From: Saccharomonospora azurea NA-128
Lineage (GTDB): Bacteria > Actinomycetota > Actinomycetes > Mycobacteriales > Pseudonocardiaceae
NCBI RefSeq assembly: GCF_000231055.2
Contig: NZ_CM001466.1
Span: 2,663,025 to 2,727,024, forward strand
Direction of reading: 5' to 3'
Length of the DNA: 64,000 bases
The number at the start of each line of letters is the position of its first letter. Position 1 is the stretch's first letter. A program made the translations under genes and the position numbers. Under the pieces are notes generated by a model, which saw nothing but the letters and a program-made list of their open reading frames with translations, ran no database searches and was not told where the DNA came from. Below are positions 50,698 to 58,622 of the stretch, piece by piece.

Positions 50698-51050
50698 ACG
50701 ATCCCGAACCCTACGCCGTCCTCACCCGGCAACAGTGGCAGCTGCTCAACGACACACTCGCCGACCTGTGCGGTGCGTCGGGCGGGAGCCGGGAGGATCT
50801 GCACGACCTCGCCGTCGGCGTCCTGGAAACCAGCCGCCCCGCTCACTGGACGACGTCGATGGAGGACAGCCCCGCCCGATCTCTCTGGTGCCGTGTCTAC
50901 GAGATCATCGGCGCGCTCGCCCACCTCGCCGACGCCGCCCCACACGACGCGCGCCAGATTCGGCGGCTCAGCGTGGAGGTGAAGTGGCTCGCCGAACACA
51001 TGCGCACCTTCCCCGGTCCGGTGCGAGTCTCGGAGTGCAGCGATGCATGA
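50694..51050 (+). CDS. Hypothetical protein (118 aa)
   Basis: Helical, acidic, soluble protein of unknown function: AVLTRQQWQLLNDTLADLCG, REDLHDLAVGVLETSRPAHW, YEIIGALAHLADAAPHDARQ, SVEVKWLAEHMRTFPGPVRV. Start GTG 50694 inside the 3' end of the zinc-finger-like gene; its own stop overlaps the next ORF. It is part of a three-gene overlapped operon. Confidence 0.72.
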   Translation: MNDPEPYAVLTRQQWQLLNDTLADLCGASGGSREDLHDLAVGVLETSRPAHWTTSMEDSPARSLWCRVYEIIGALAHLADAAPHDARQIRRLSVEVKWLAEHMRTFPGPVRVSECSDA

Positions 51051-51246
51051 CGGCCCTGTCACCGCGCTCGGCCCCCTCACCGACGACCGGCCCACAGTGA
51101 CGTTCTGGCGGCTCGACGACGTTCATCACGCCCGACCTGCCCTGGCGACGGCCGACCTCGAAGCCCGTCACGCGCTGCGACACACCGATCCACCGACGCT
51201 CGACGTGTTGCAGCGCGTCGTCAAGGGGCTTCGGCGGCTGGTGTGA
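51043..51246 (+). CDS. Hypothetical small protein (67 aa)
   Basis: ATG 51043 overlaps the preceding stop by 8 bp. The sequence is soluble: TVTFWRLDDVHHARPALATA, DLEARHALRHTDPPTLDVLQ, RVVKGLRRLV. No domain is recognised. The support is the overlap with its neighbour and codon use like nearby genes. Confidence 0.6.
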   Translation: MHDGPVTALGPLTDDRPTVTFWRLDDVHHARPALATADLEARHALRHTDPPTLDVLQRVVKGLRRLV

Positions 51247-51320
51247 GGGAGCGAGCCGAGCCGACCGCCCCGAAAGCACAAGCCCCGCGCGTTCCCAGCG
51301 GGGCGCTGCGTACAGCAACC

Positions 51321-51397
51321 GCGGACACGCGTACGCAGCCTGCGGACACATGTGCGGGAAGTGCGGACACGCGTGCGCAGGCCGCGGACACGGCGTC
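51321..51397. repeat. 21-bp intergenic tandem repeat, array 1
   Basis: Four copies of a GCGGACACGCGTGCG-like core begin at 51321, 51342, 51363 and 51384, exactly 21 bp apart, with 6-bp spacers (CAGCCT, GGAAGT, CAGGCC). The last copy is degenerate. It lies between convergent genes. The same repeat recurs near 54.5 kb. Confidence 0.9.
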
Positions 51398-51409
51398 AGA
51401 AGGGCCGGC

Positions 51410-51664
51410 TCAGCTCGACGCGGTCACCGCGTCGCGGGCCTTCGCTCCCTGCTCACTCATCTGGCGGGCGCAGTGGGCGCAGCAGAAGAACCGGCCCTCG
51501 ACCTCCACACCGTGGCCGACGACCCGGCAGCCGCAGTGCTCGCAGATCGGGGCGAGCCGGTGGATGGCGCACTCGAACGAGTCGAACGTGTGCACCCCGT
51601 CTCCCACGGTGCGGATCTCGAACGTCATGTTGTAGACATTGCCGCAGACCTCGCACTGGGCCAT
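51410..51664 (-). CDS. Cysteine-rich zinc-ribbon protein (metallothionein-like)
   Basis: 84 aa with nine Cys: AQCEVCGNVYN, FECAIHRLAPICEHCGCRVV, FFCCAHCARQM. The paired CxxC and CxxCxC motifs indicate one or two metal sites. Similar actinobacterial proteins are often labelled prokaryotic metallothionein-like. The ATG at 51664 has a strong GGAGGTGA ribosome-binding site. The function is unknown. Confidence 0.85.
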   Translation of the reverse strand: MAQCEVCGNVYNMTFEIRTVGDGVHTFDSFECAIHRLAPICEHCGCRVVGHGVEVEGRFFCCAHCARQMSEQGAKARDAVTASS

Positions 51665-51753
51665 CGCGGTCACCTCCGTGGGCTCTTCGGTGGGCTACCG
51701 GGAACGGTGTTCATGCACAGGTAGGCATTCCCGTACGCGTCCCCGGAAAACGC

Positions 51754-53814
51754 CTACCCACCCAGCCGTGACTCCCGTTCCTCCCTTCGCGGCTGCGGCT
51801 CGGACCGGGAGAGCGTGGACGGCCACCACACCTTCTTGCCGATGTCGAGGGTCAACGCGGGCACCAGCAGCGAGCGCACGATGAGGGTGTCGAGCAGGAC
51901 ACCGAACGCGACGATGAACGCGAGCTGCGTCAGGAACAGGATGGGCAGCACCGCGAGCGCCGAGAACGTCGCCGCGAGCACCACGCCCGCCGAGGTGATG
52001 ACCCCGCCCGTCACCGTGAGGCCGCGCAGGGTGCCTTCGTGCGTGCCGACCGACAACGCCTCCTCCCGCACGCGGGTCATGAGGAAGATGTTGTAGTCGA
52101 TGCCGAGCGCCACGAGGAACACGAACGCGAACAGCGGCACGGCCGGGTCGGCGCCGGGGAAGTCGAACACGTGGTTGAACACCAGCGCCGACACACCCAT
52201 GGTGGCGGCGAAGGACAACACCACCGTGGCGATGAGCAGCAGCGGCGCGACGATCGCGCGCAGCAGCAGGGCGAGCACCGCGAACACCACGAGCAGCACG
52301 ATCGGGATGATCACCGTGCGGTCGCGTTCCGAGGTCGTCCGCGTGTCGAGTTGCTGGGCCGTCGATCCGCCCACCTGGGCGTCCGCGCCCTCGACCACGT
52401 GCACCGACTCGCGCAGCCGCTCCACCGTGGCGATGGCCTTGTCGGAGTCGGCGGCATCGGCCAGCGTCGCGCTGATGCGGATGAGTCCGTCGGCGGCCCC
52501 GGTGATCTCCGCGTTCGCCACGCCGCGCACGTCGGTGGCGGCGAGCACCTCGTCGGCCCGGGACTCGTCGGCGATCACCACGGCGGGCGAACCGGAGCCG
52601 CCCGGGAAGTGCCGCGACAGCACCTCCTGACCCGTGACCGACTCGACCTCGTTCAGGAAGATGTCGGACTCCGACGTGCCGCTCGCCTTCAGTTGCGGGA
52701 CGAAGGCCACCCCGACGAGCAGTGCGAGCGAGGTGAGCAGCCACACGGCGCGCGGGGCCTTGTCGACGCGCTTCGCGATCCGGCCCCACAGCCCGCCCGA
52801 CTCCGGCGGTGCCGAACCCTCCTTCGGTCGGAACGGCCAGTACGCGGCGCGGCCGACGAGCGCCAGAACAGCGGGCAGGAAGGTCATCGACGCCAGCACC
52901 GACGCGACGATGCCGATCGCCGCCACCGGTCCGAGCCCCTTGTTCGATTCGAGGTCGCTGAACAGCAGGCACAGCACACCCAGGATGACCGTGCCCGCCG
53001 ACGCGACGACGGGTTCGACGGTCGCCCGCCACGCCTTGCGCATCGCCGCCACCCGGTCGGCCGTCGTGCGCAGCTCCTCGCGGTAGCGCGAGACGAGCAA
53101 CAGCGCATAGTCGGTCGCCGCACCGAAGACGAGGATGAACAGGATGCCTTGGCTTTGGCCGTTGAGGCTGATGACGCCGGAGTCGGCGAGCACGTACACG
53201 AGCACGCTGGCGAGTGAGAGCGCGAGAACCGACGAAATCAGCACCAGCAGCGGCAGGAGCGGACTCCGGTAGACGATCACCAGGATCAGGGCGACCACCG
53301 CACCGGCGACGAGCAGCAGAAGTCCGTCGATGCCGCTGAACGCCTCCGACAGATCGGCGACCTGTCCGGCAGGCCCGGTGACGTACACGGCGAGGCCGTC
53401 CGGGCGGTCCTCGGCGAACATCGCCCGCATCCGCTCGACCACGTCACCCGGGTCACCGTTGATCGGCACGACGAGTTCCAGGGCCCGCCCGTCCTCCGAC
53501 CGAATGGGAGGGGGCCCTTGCAGGGTGGTGTCCCAGCCCGCGACCTCCGCACCCTTCTGCGCCAGGTACCGCTGGTCGTCACCCGTGATGCCGGAGCCCC
53601 GTTCGGCGACCACGATGGCGGGAATCGCCTCGGTGTCGGCGAATCGACGTTCCAGCTCGGTCACGCGGGTCGACTCGGCCGATTCGGGCAGGAAGGACGA
53701 ACTGTTGTTCTCGGAGATGCTGCTCAGCTTGCCCGCGTACTGCCCGCCGAACGAACCGACGGCGAGCCAGACGACGATGAGCAGGGCCGGAACCAGCCAG
53801 CGAGCCGTTCGCAC
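51754..53814 (-). CDS. MMPL/RND-family membrane transporter
   Basis: About 686 aa with two repeats of one helix, an extracytoplasmic loop and five helices, as in MMPL and actinorhodin-type exporters. Signature stretches are FGAATDYALLLVSRYREELR in the first half and VALGIDYNIFLMTRVREEAL in the second, each with the proton-relay Asp-Tyr. The loops (about 35-170 and 390-510) are the porter-like domains. I chose GTG 53814, since a promoter and operator lie directly upstream. It is divergent from marR, so probably a regulated drug or lipid exporter. Confidence 0.92.
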   Translation of the reverse strand: MRTARWLVPALLIVVWLAVGSFGGQYAGKLSSISENNSSSFLPESAESTRVTELERRFADTEAIPAIVVAERGSGITGDDQRYLAQKGAEVAGWDTTLQGPPPIRSEDGRALELVVPINGDPGDVVERMRAMFAEDRPDGLAVYVTGPAGQVADLSEAFSGIDGLLLLVAGAVVALILVIVYRSPLLPLLVLISSVLALSLASVLVYVLADSGVISLNGQSQGILFILVFGAATDYALLLVSRYREELRTTADRVAAMRKAWRATVEPVVASAGTVILGVLCLLFSDLESNKGLGPVAAIGIVASVLASMTFLPAVLALVGRAAYWPFRPKEGSAPPESGGLWGRIAKRVDKAPRAVWLLTSLALLVGVAFVPQLKASGTSESDIFLNEVESVTGQEVLSRHFPGGSGSPAVVIADESRADEVLAATDVRGVANAEITGAADGLIRISATLADAADSDKAIATVERLRESVHVVEGADAQVGGSTAQQLDTRTTSERDRTVIIPIVLLVVFAVLALLLRAIVAPLLLIATVVLSFAATMGVSALVFNHVFDFPGADPAVPLFAFVFLVALGIDYNIFLMTRVREEALSVGTHEGTLRGLTVTGGVITSAGVVLAATFSALAVLPILFLTQLAFIVAFGVLLDTLIVRSLLVPALTLDIGKKVWWPSTLSRSEPQPRREERESRLGG

Positions 53815-53827
53815 AGTGTCCCAATCT

Positions 53828-53840
53828 TTCGATGATCGAA
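53828..53840. promoter_or_regulatory. Palindromic operator between the MMPL gene and marR
   Basis: TTCGATGATCGAA: 6-bp arms around a central G, 14 bp from the MMPL start codon and downstream of a TATTAT -10-like element (minus strand, 53863-53858). A probable MarR-family binding site. Confidence 0.55.
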
Positions 53841-53944
53841 CGAGTTTGATGAGCGGAATAATAGAGTCGGGCTCCGAGCGCGGCGCTCCGGGGCAGGATC
53901 GGGCTCTCTCTGGTGCCCCGAACCGAGCGAAAGGACACACCACG

Positions 53945-54424
53945 GTGAGCGGCGACACAGGCGGAGTGGACGACGGCACGCTCATCGCTCACATCCGCAC
54001 GCTCATGGTCGAATCGAGCCGGTTCGTCCACGCGTTCGGCGACTCGCACGCCCTGCACCGCTCGGACCTGGCGGCCTTGGTGGCGATCATGGACGCGGCC
54101 ACCAGCGGTCACCCCCTCAGCCAGGGCGAACTCGCGAACGAACTACAGCTCAGCGCGTCGGCCACCACCTCGGTACTCGACCGGCTCCAAGCGCTCGGCC
54201 ACGTCGAACGCCGCCGGGACGACCGCGACCGCAGGCGGGTCGTCCTCCACATCCGCCCCTCGGCGCAGAAGTTGGGGCACGAACTGTTCAGTCCGCTCGG
54301 CGCGGCGTACGCGCGGGCGTGGGCGCAGTTCGACGAGGCCGAGCGGCGCACCATCGAGCGCTTTCTCGACGTGACGGTGGAGGCCACCGTCCGGACTCGG
54401 CACCAGCGCCCCCGAGAGGACTGA
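53945..54424 (+). CDS. MarR-family transcriptional regulator
   Basis: 159 aa. Winged helix-turn-helix with the MarR pattern (PLSQGELANELQLSASATTS, VLDRLQALGHVERRRDDRDR, RVVLHIRPSAQKLG); the wing DRDRRRV is characteristic. Start GTG 53945 after AAGGA. It is divergent from the MMPL exporter, which it probably represses. Confidence 0.9.
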   Translation: MSGDTGGVDDGTLIAHIRTLMVESSRFVHAFGDSHALHRSDLAALVAIMDAATSGHPLSQGELANELQLSASATTSVLDRLQALGHVERRRDDRDRRRVVLHIRPSAQKLGHELFSPLGAAYARAWAQFDEAERRTIERFLDVTVEATVRTRHQRPRED

Positions 54425-54472
54425 GCCGTCGGAGTGGACCTCGGCCCGCCGCCCGCTCCGCATGCCTTGGAA

Positions 54473-54550
54473 CGCAGTCGACGTACGGCGAGTGCGGACA
54501 TGCGTACCGGAGACGCGGACACGCGTACGGGAAGCGCGGACACGCGTGCT
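54473..54550. repeat. 21-bp intergenic tandem repeat, array 2
   Basis: Copies of GCGGACACGCGTACG start at 54494, 54515 and 54536, exactly 21 bp apart, with spacers GGAGAC and GGAAGC; a degenerate copy precedes at 54473. The array ends where a -10-like TAGGCT (54551-54556) begins, so it occupies the upstream promoter region of the homocysteine methyltransferase gene. Confidence 0.9.
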
Positions 54551-54563
54551 TAGGCTTGAGGGT

Positions 54564-55448
54564 GTGGAGCTGTTCGGCGCAGGGGCCTGGGTGAACGACG
54601 GCGGGCTCGCGACCGAGCTGGAGGCTCGGGGCCACGACCTGTCGGACGCGTTGTGGTCGGCCCGGCTGCTGCTCGACGCACCCGAGGAGATCGTGGCCGC
54701 CCACCGGGCGTTCTTCGACGCCGGTGCCGTGATCGCCACGACCGCGAGCTACCAGGCGTCGTTCGAGGGGTTCGCCGAGCGCGGCATCGACCGAGCCACG
54801 GCGACGCGGCTGCTACGCCGCAGTGTGGACCTCGCCCGGCAGGCCAGGGACGACGTGTCCGGCGACGGACGTCCCCGGTTCGTGGCCGCGTCCGTGGGTC
54901 CCTACGGCGCTGCCCTCGCCGACGGCTCCGAGTACCGGGGCGCCTACGGGCTCACCGTCGCCCGGCTGCGCGACTGGCACCGACCGCGCCTCGAAGTCCT
55001 CGCCGAGGCGCGGCCCGACCTGCTGGCGATCGAGACGGTGCCCGACGTGGTGGAGGCCGAGGCACTCGTCGAGGCGCTCGCCGGAATCGGCGTGCCCGCC
55101 TGGTTGTCCTTCACCGTGGCCGACGGCCGCACCCGCGCGGGTCAGCCCCTGGCCGAGGCGTTCGCCGTGGCCGCCGGCTCCCCGGACGTCGCCGCCGTCG
55201 GTGTGAACTGCTGCGCGCCGAGCGACGTCTCGCCCGCCCTCGCGTGCGCGAAGGCCGTCACCGGCAAGCCCGTCGTGGTGTACCCGAACAGCGGCGAGGG
55301 GTGGGACGCCCGACGACGTGCCTGGACGGGAGCGACGCAGTTCAGCCCGCGACTCGCCGCGCGGTGGGTGGCCGAGGGCGCGCACGTCGTCGGCGGATGC
55401 TGCCGGGTGCGCCCCGCCGACATCGCCGAGCTGGCGCGCCGGCTGTGA
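54564..55448 (+). CDS. mmuM: Homocysteine S-methyltransferase
   Basis: 294 aa, cobalamin-independent enzyme transferring a methyl group from S-methylmethionine or SAM to homocysteine. Zinc ligands are visible in GVNCCAPSD (around 216) and GGCCRVRP (around 278). The N-terminal DGGLATELEARGHDL and FFDAGAVIATTASYQASFEG are typical. The start GTG at 54564 is 7 nt after TAGGCT, so the mRNA may be leaderless. Preceded by the 21-bp repeat array. Confidence 0.92.
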   Translation: MELFGAGAWVNDGGLATELEARGHDLSDALWSARLLLDAPEEIVAAHRAFFDAGAVIATTASYQASFEGFAERGIDRATATRLLRRSVDLARQARDDVSGDGRPRFVAASVGPYGAALADGSEYRGAYGLTVARLRDWHRPRLEVLAEARPDLLAIETVPDVVEAEALVEALAGIGVPAWLSFTVADGRTRAGQPLAEAFAVAAGSPDVAAVGVNCCAPSDVSPALACAKAVTGKPVVVYPNSGEGWDARRRAWTGATQFSPRLAARWVAEGAHVVGGCCRVRPADIAELARRL

Positions 55449-55474
55449 CGTCGGTCGACGTCGGTCGACGACGG

Positions 55475-56494
55475 TCAGCGCAGCGGCAGCGCGGCGGCGT
55501 ACTGGGGTGACAGCTCGGCGCCGCACGACTTCTTGAGCTCGGCCATCTTCTTGCCGAGCACCACACCACGACGCCCCTCGGCGACCGACCACCGCACGAG
55601 CTCACCGAAGACGTGGAAGTACAGGTTGGACCTCCCTCCCCGCTCCACGGGCACCGCCGCGAACGACCGCCACAAAGGCCACTGCGGATGGTCGAACACC
55701 GTGGCGGCGCCGAGAAGTTCGCCGGTGTGCGTGTCGCGATAGGACAGGACACGGAAGTCGGGTTGCGCCACCAGCCGTCGCAGGTAGCCGACGAACTGCG
55801 GCAGCGGCACGATCGGCACGTCACGGTGCTTCTCCTCGTTGAGCCGCAACAACCCCGCGAGCTCCACGACGTCCACCGTGTCGCCGGTCAGCCACTCCAC
55901 GGCGAGGCGCTCGTCGGTGTCGACGCCGCCGAGCAATTTCCGCAGTTGCGACCGCCGCTTCCCGCCCAGCGAGGCAAGCCAGTCGGTGCGCCCCGAGAAC
56001 GCCTCGGTGGGCAGCCGGGCGACCGGCTCCGTCTCCCTCACCAGGCCCCGGCGTCCCCGCACGTGCGCGGCGGCGTCCTCCGAGAGCTGCCGGATCAGGG
56101 TCGCCTTCAGGCCCACGCCGAGCAGCTTCCGCATGGCCGGGAAGTACTCCGACAGCAGCTCCTCGCACCCGTCGGCACCCGCGTCGGCGAACCACCACGA
56201 GGGGAAGGCGCTGTTGCCCGGCGCGCGCAGGTCGAGCCCGCCGAGATACCCCCCTCGACGGGAGGTCGCGAACCGATGCCGCCGGGTGGACGTGCCGATC
56301 CAGGCCGCCCCGGCCATCCCCCGCGGGCGCCCGCCGTCGAGCAGCACCGTGAGGTACCACGGCGTCCGAGCACACCACGCCTGCCGGCGCAGCACGTCCC
56401 ACGCCCAGTCCGCGCGCAGACCGGCGGTGGCCCGCAACGCGCGCCAGTACGGCGGTTCCGGGTCGAACCGCGGGTCGAGCACCTCGACGCTCAT
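55475..56494 (-). CDS. FemAB/CelD-like GNAT acyltransferase, paralogue 4
   Basis: 339 aa, GNAT-like FemAB/CelD family (Acetyltransf_6 pattern). N-terminal EVLDPRFDPEPPYWRALR; a middle LGGKRRSQLRKLLGGVDTDE segment; C-terminal acyl-CoA/tRNA-type fold (LGAATVFDHPQWPLWRSFAA; GRSNLYFHVFGELVRWSVAE; KKMAELKKSCGAELSPQYAA). It is the last of four tandem related genes and the most diverged at the C-terminus. ATG 56494 overlaps the upstream stop. The donor and acceptor are unknown. Confidence 0.85.
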   Translation of the reverse strand: MSVEVLDPRFDPEPPYWRALRATAGLRADWAWDVLRRQAWCARTPWYLTVLLDGGRPRGMAGAAWIGTSTRRHRFATSRRGGYLGGLDLRAPGNSAFPSWWFADAGADGCEELLSEYFPAMRKLLGVGLKATLIRQLSEDAAAHVRGRRGLVRETEPVARLPTEAFSGRTDWLASLGGKRRSQLRKLLGGVDTDERLAVEWLTGDTVDVVELAGLLRLNEEKHRDVPIVPLPQFVGYLRRLVAQPDFRVLSYRDTHTGELLGAATVFDHPQWPLWRSFAAVPVERGGRSNLYFHVFGELVRWSVAEGRRGVVLGKKMAELKKSCGAELSPQYAAALPLR

Positions 56495-57495
56495 CCCGCC
56501 ACCGGCCTCGGCACGGCGGCGAGCCACATGCGGCGCGACGCGAACCCGAGCGAGGACTTCAACTCCAGCATCCCCCGCCCCGCCGAGAACCCCTTGCGGT
56601 GGCTGTCCACGACGTGCGCGAGCAGGCGGGCGTAGGAGTCGAAGTACAGGTGTGCTCGTCCGCCCTCGTCCCGCTGCAGCGCGGCCCAGTGCTGGTAGAT
56701 CGGCAGCTCCGGGTGGTCGAGCAGGTCGGCGAACGCCAGCAGACGCCCCTGGGCGTCGTGGTAGGTCAACGTCAGCACGTCGTCCCGCCGGACGAGTTCG
56801 TGCAGGTACGCGCCTGCCACGGGGCCCCGGTTGTCGAACGCCGGCGTGCCCAACCGGGCGCGGTGCCGGTTCACCAACGCGGCCAGCTCGGCGCCGTCGA
56901 GGTCGTCGCGGGCCGGGCCGAAGCGCACCACCAGGTCGGGATCGCGCTCGACCTTGCGGCGCTGCCCGCGAACGCTGTGCCTGCGGCTTCGAGCCAGTGA
57001 CGAGACCCAGTCGTCCACCGTGGAGAAGGTGTTCTCCAGGACGGCGACCCCGACGCTCTCGCGCACCACGCGCCCGAAACCCGACACCAGCGGCAGGGAC
57101 TCCGCGGACAGGTACCGGTAGAGCAGTCCGGCGCACAGGGGACCGGTGGCCCGGCACAGTTCCCGTTCCATCCTCCGCAGCAGGTGCCGGCGCGTCGGCC
57201 GGTCGACGTCGTCGGCGAACAGCCAGCCGGGCAGGCCCGACAGCCACGGGTTGTGCACTTCCAGCAGCCGCACCCCGAGCGGGCCCCGCACCAGGGAGGC
57301 GGCCAGGGCCGCGACCGGTCGTCCGCCGACGGTGCACATCGCGAGCAGCGTGGGGCACGGCGCGTGCCGCGACTCGCACGCGAGCAGGTCGTAGGCCCAC
57401 GGCGCGTGCGCTCCCGCGGCGGCGCGCAACTCCGCCCACTCGGCGGGCTCGGGGTCCCGTCTCGGGTCGAAAACGGCGACGTCCGGTCGGGTCAC
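56491..57495 (-). CDS. FemAB/CelD-like GNAT acyltransferase, paralogue 3
   Basis: 334 aa. N-terminal AVFDPRRDPEPAEWAELR; basic motif ARSRRHSVRGQRRKVERD; C-terminal LLAFADLLDHPELPIYQHWA, then RAHLYFDSYARLLAHVVDSH and GRGMLELKSSLGFASRR ending AAVPRPVAG. It shares these blocks with its three neighbours. Start GTG 57495 overlaps the upstream stop (GTGA). The Lys in LELK near the end is shared by most of the array and may be important. Confidence 0.85.
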   Translation of the reverse strand: MTRPDVAVFDPRRDPEPAEWAELRAAAGAHAPWAYDLLACESRHAPCPTLLAMCTVGGRPVAALAASLVRGPLGVRLLEVHNPWLSGLPGWLFADDVDRPTRRHLLRRMERELCRATGPLCAGLLYRYLSAESLPLVSGFGRVVRESVGVAVLENTFSTVDDWVSSLARSRRHSVRGQRRKVERDPDLVVRFGPARDDLDGAELAALVNRHRARLGTPAFDNRGPVAGAYLHELVRRDDVLTLTYHDAQGRLLAFADLLDHPELPIYQHWAALQRDEGGRAHLYFDSYARLLAHVVDSHRKGFSAGRGMLELKSSLGFASRRMWLAAVPRPVAG

Positions 57496-58622
57496 CGGCC
57501 CATCACCGGCCTCGGGACGGCGACCGACATGAGCGTGCGCGTGGTGAACCCGAAACCGGCCTTGAGGTCGAGCAGCGTCCGCCCCGCGGTGAGCTCCGGC
57601 CGGCGCGCCTCGACGAGGTGCCGCACGCAGTGGGCGTAGACGTCGGCGTACAGGCGGGGACGCCCTCCCTCGGACACGGGAAGCGCGGCGTAGTGCGGCA
57701 GCGCGAGACCGCGCCGGTCGTCGATGAGCGTGTGGAACGCGACGAGCCTGCCCGCGCCGTCGCGGTACGTCCGCGTGACCACGTCCGGCCTGCGGACGAA
57801 GGCGGCGAGGTACGCGGTGGGGATCGGGCTGCGGGTGTCGAGGTGCAGTCCCGCGATGCGCGCACGCTGGCCCGATCGCCACGCCCGCGCGTCCTGGCGC
57901 GCCCGGTGGGTGTTGAGCAGCGTCGCGAGCTCCGCGGCGTCGAGGTCGGTGCGGCCCGCACCCGCGGTGACGTCGAGCGTCGACGCGGTCTCCGCCGCCG
58001 CCTCGACCACCTCCCGCACCGGTGGCCGCAGCGACGCGAACCAGTCGTCGACCGACTCCCACCGGTTCACCAGCACGGTCGTCGGGTCGATCTCCCGGAC
58101 CGCCCGGCCCGGCCCGGAGGCGGCCTCGGCGACGTCGACGGGCATCGCCCGGTACACCACACCGAGCAGTCCGACGCCGACGTGGGCGGCGAGGGCGCGC
58201 TCGAACGCCCGCAGCAGTTCCCGCCGTCGTGCGGCGTCGACCCGGTCGGCGAACACGGCGGCCGAATGGCCGGAGAACCACGAGAGGTACACCTCCGCCC
58301 AGCCCGGCGCGAGCCCGCGGCCACCGGACGGACCGAACCGCCGCCCCCGCCACGGCGTACACGACATCGCGAGGCAGGCACCGAGCACACTCCCGCCCTT
58401 GCTCAGCACACCGAGCACGGTGGGGTTGCGCGACAGCCACGACTCCAGTCGCAGCTGCTCGTAGTCCCACATCGGCTGCCACGCCGTGGTCTTGCGGAAT
58501 CGGTTCCACCCGGTGGGTTCCGGGTCGGTGCGGGGATCGACGATGCGCACCTCGACGTCACCGGAGGTCGCCGGGGCGGTGCGCGGGCGGGACAGCAGGG
58601 TCCTCGGTCTCACAGCGCTCAC
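57492..58622 (-). CDS. FemAB/CelD-like GNAT acyltransferase, paralogue 2
   Basis: 376 aa with a ~22-residue polar N-terminal extension before EVRIVDPRTDPEPTGWNRFR. The middle segment is less basic than in the paralogues (RPPVREVVEAAAETASTLDV). The C-terminus has LVAFHTLIDDRRGLALPHYA, RPRLYADVYAHCVRHLVEAR and GRTLLDLKAGFGFTTR ending VAVPRPVMG. Start GTG 58622 overlaps the upstream stop (GTGA). Part of a five-gene operon in which all junctions overlap. Confidence 0.85.
   Translation of the reverse strand: MSAVRPRTLLSRPRTAPATSGDVEVRIVDPRTDPEPTGWNRFRKTTAWQPMWDYEQLRLESWLSRNPTVLGVLSKGGSVLGACLAMSCTPWRGRRFGPSGGRGLAPGWAEVYLSWFSGHSAAVFADRVDAARRRELLRAFERALAAHVGVGLLGVVYRAMPVDVAEAASGPGRAVREIDPTTVLVNRWESVDDWFASLRPPVREVVEAAAETASTLDVTAGAGRTDLDAAELATLLNTHRARQDARAWRSGQRARIAGLHLDTRSPIPTAYLAAFVRRPDVVTRTYRDGAGRLVAFHTLIDDRRGLALPHYAALPVSEGGRPRLYADVYAHCVRHLVEARRPELTAGRTLLDLKAGFGFTTRTLMSVAVPRPVMGR

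Noticed and set aside
51321-54550. The 21-bp repeats as a CRISPR array.
   Set aside because: The repeat core is only 15 bp, spacers are 6 bp and similar to each other, and no cas genes are present.
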